Shown here in pieces: positions 14,868 to 15,125 of a stretch of 15,125 nucleotides of DNA. The position numbers were made by a program, and so were the translations under genes. The stretch is from an uncultured Collinsella sp. (lineage in GTDB: Bacteria; Actinomycetota; Coriobacteriia; Coriobacteriales; Coriobacteriaceae), in the NCBI GenBank assembly GCA_900542125.1, contig UQMO01000060.1, positions 1 through 15,125 of the forward strand, given 5' to 3'. The notes below the pieces were generated by a model. The model did not search any database. It saw nothing but the letters and a program-made list of their open reading frames with translations, and was not told where the DNA came from. The number at the start of each line of letters is the position of its first letter. Positions within the stretch are counted from its first letter, which is position 1.

Positions 14868-15077
14868 TTAAACAAACTGGTCGTCAGGCGCCAACAGAAG
14901 CTCGCCGTAACGCTCCATCAGCCCGTCCCTCAACTGGCAGAAAGCAGGGATATAGACGTCCAAGATGCGCTGAATCAAATCTTGAGCGAGCTTGTTGTCG
15001 TAGATATGGACGTTCGTATTGCGGTCTCTGAGCATATCTAGCCAGGCTGCCTCATCAATAAAGTCGTAGAATCGGTA
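14868..15077 (-). CDS. HI0074-family HEPN protein, 5'-truncated by contig end
   Basis: C-terminal 69 residues of a nucleotidyltransferase-substrate-binding protein of the HI0074 type (full length about 130-145). The fragment is helical: FIDEAAWLDMLRDRNTNVHI (6-25), YDNKLAQDLIQRILDVYIPA (26-45), then FCQLRDGLMERYGELL. RNTNVHIY is an exact RX4HXY motif (R19, H24, Y26). In HEPN toxins of HEPN/MNT pairs, Arg and His form the RNase site, and in HepT the Tyr is AMPylated by the antitoxin. Whether this holds for the HI0074 branch is inference. The nucleotidyltransferase partner is not downstream (14740-14867 is non-coding), so it should lie upstream, beyond the contig end. The apparent start in the MYKRQ residues at 15078-15092 is adapter-derived, not real. 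Confidence 0.75.
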   Translation of the reverse strand, partial: YRFYDFIDEAAWLDMLRDRNTNVHIYDNKLAQDLIQRILDVYIPAFCQLRDGLMERYGELLLAPDDQFV

Positions 15078-15125
15078 CTGTCTCTTATACACATCTCCGA
15101 GCCCACGAGACGCTCATGAATCTCG
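15078..15125. other. Illumina Nextera adapter read-through (artefact)
   Basis: CTGTCTCTTATACACATCT (15078-15096) is the Tn5 mosaic end. CCGAGCCCACGAGAC (15097-15111) is the Nextera read-2 adapter. GCTCATGA (15112-15119) fits an i7 index, and ATCTCG (15120-15125) begins the P7 sequence. These 48 bases were added during library preparation and left in the assembly, so the genome ends at 15077 in this contig. Confidence 0.97.

Noticed and set aside
1..15077. CRISPR array, tRNA, rRNA or riboswitch
   Set aside because: No regularly spaced repeats, tRNA cloverleaf or conserved RNA motif was found by eye on either strand.
15078..15092. Start codon and first five residues of the toxin-like frame
   Set aside because: They are translated from the Nextera adapter.

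Overview
The window looks like the end of a draft-assembly contig from a gut actinobacterium of the Coriobacteriia, most likely Collinsella or a close relative. This is inferred from the GC-rich coding style, the family-2 glycosyltransferase (GT2) cluster, the AAA/PD-(D/E)XK-type protein, and the sortase-anchored surface protein with an LPXTG-like motif. No rRNA, tRNA or taxonomic marker gene is present, so this placement rests on protein style only. The last 48 bases (15078-15125) are not genomic: they match an Illumina Nextera adapter.

Layout. (1) Bases 1-2820 are a graveyard of mobile-element and gene remnants. They hold a broken ISXO2/IS1595-type transposase (107-670), a perfect 19-bp palindrome that looks like a bidirectional terminator, an AT-rich orphan gene of 99 codons, an IS21-family left end with a truncated istA, and the C-terminal third or so of an AAA ATPase that has lost its 5' end. 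(2) Bases 2824-9734 are a minus-strand operon of five GT2 glycosyltransferase genes. In transcription order they are A1 (8631-9734), B1 (7584-8624), A2 (6391-7509), B2 (5311-6378) and a large double-domain transferase, C (2824-5310). A1/A2 and B1/B2 are paralogous pairs, so a two-gene A-B module appears to have been duplicated in tandem. (3) A sixth glycosyltransferase with GlfT/rhamnosyltransferase-like features (9991-11010) is transcribed divergently. (4) Bases 11035-12831 encode an AAA-ATPase-like/PD-(D/E)XK-type protein whose Walker B and nuclease signatures are degraded. (5) Bases 13033-14739 encode a secreted, cell-wall-anchored protein with a lysozyme-like region, a long Ser/Asp/Gly-rich stalk and an NMPKTGD sorting motif. 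It has a good intrinsic terminator and a candidate promoter overlapped by a palindrome. (6) The contig ends inside a HI0074-family HEPN protein carrying an RX4HXY motif, probably the toxin half of a HEPN/MNT toxin-antitoxin pair.

How the genes work together. The six GT2 enzymes probably assemble a cell-surface polysaccharide, each adding sugars from nucleotide-sugar donors to a lipid-linked acceptor on the cytoplasmic side of the membrane. No sugar-nucleotide synthesis, flippase, polymerase or ligase gene lies in the window, so the locus is either incomplete here or depends on functions elsewhere. The surface protein next to it fits a cell-envelope theme. The flanking IS remnants, ATPase fragments and toxin-like gene are typical of an accessory, strain-variable region.
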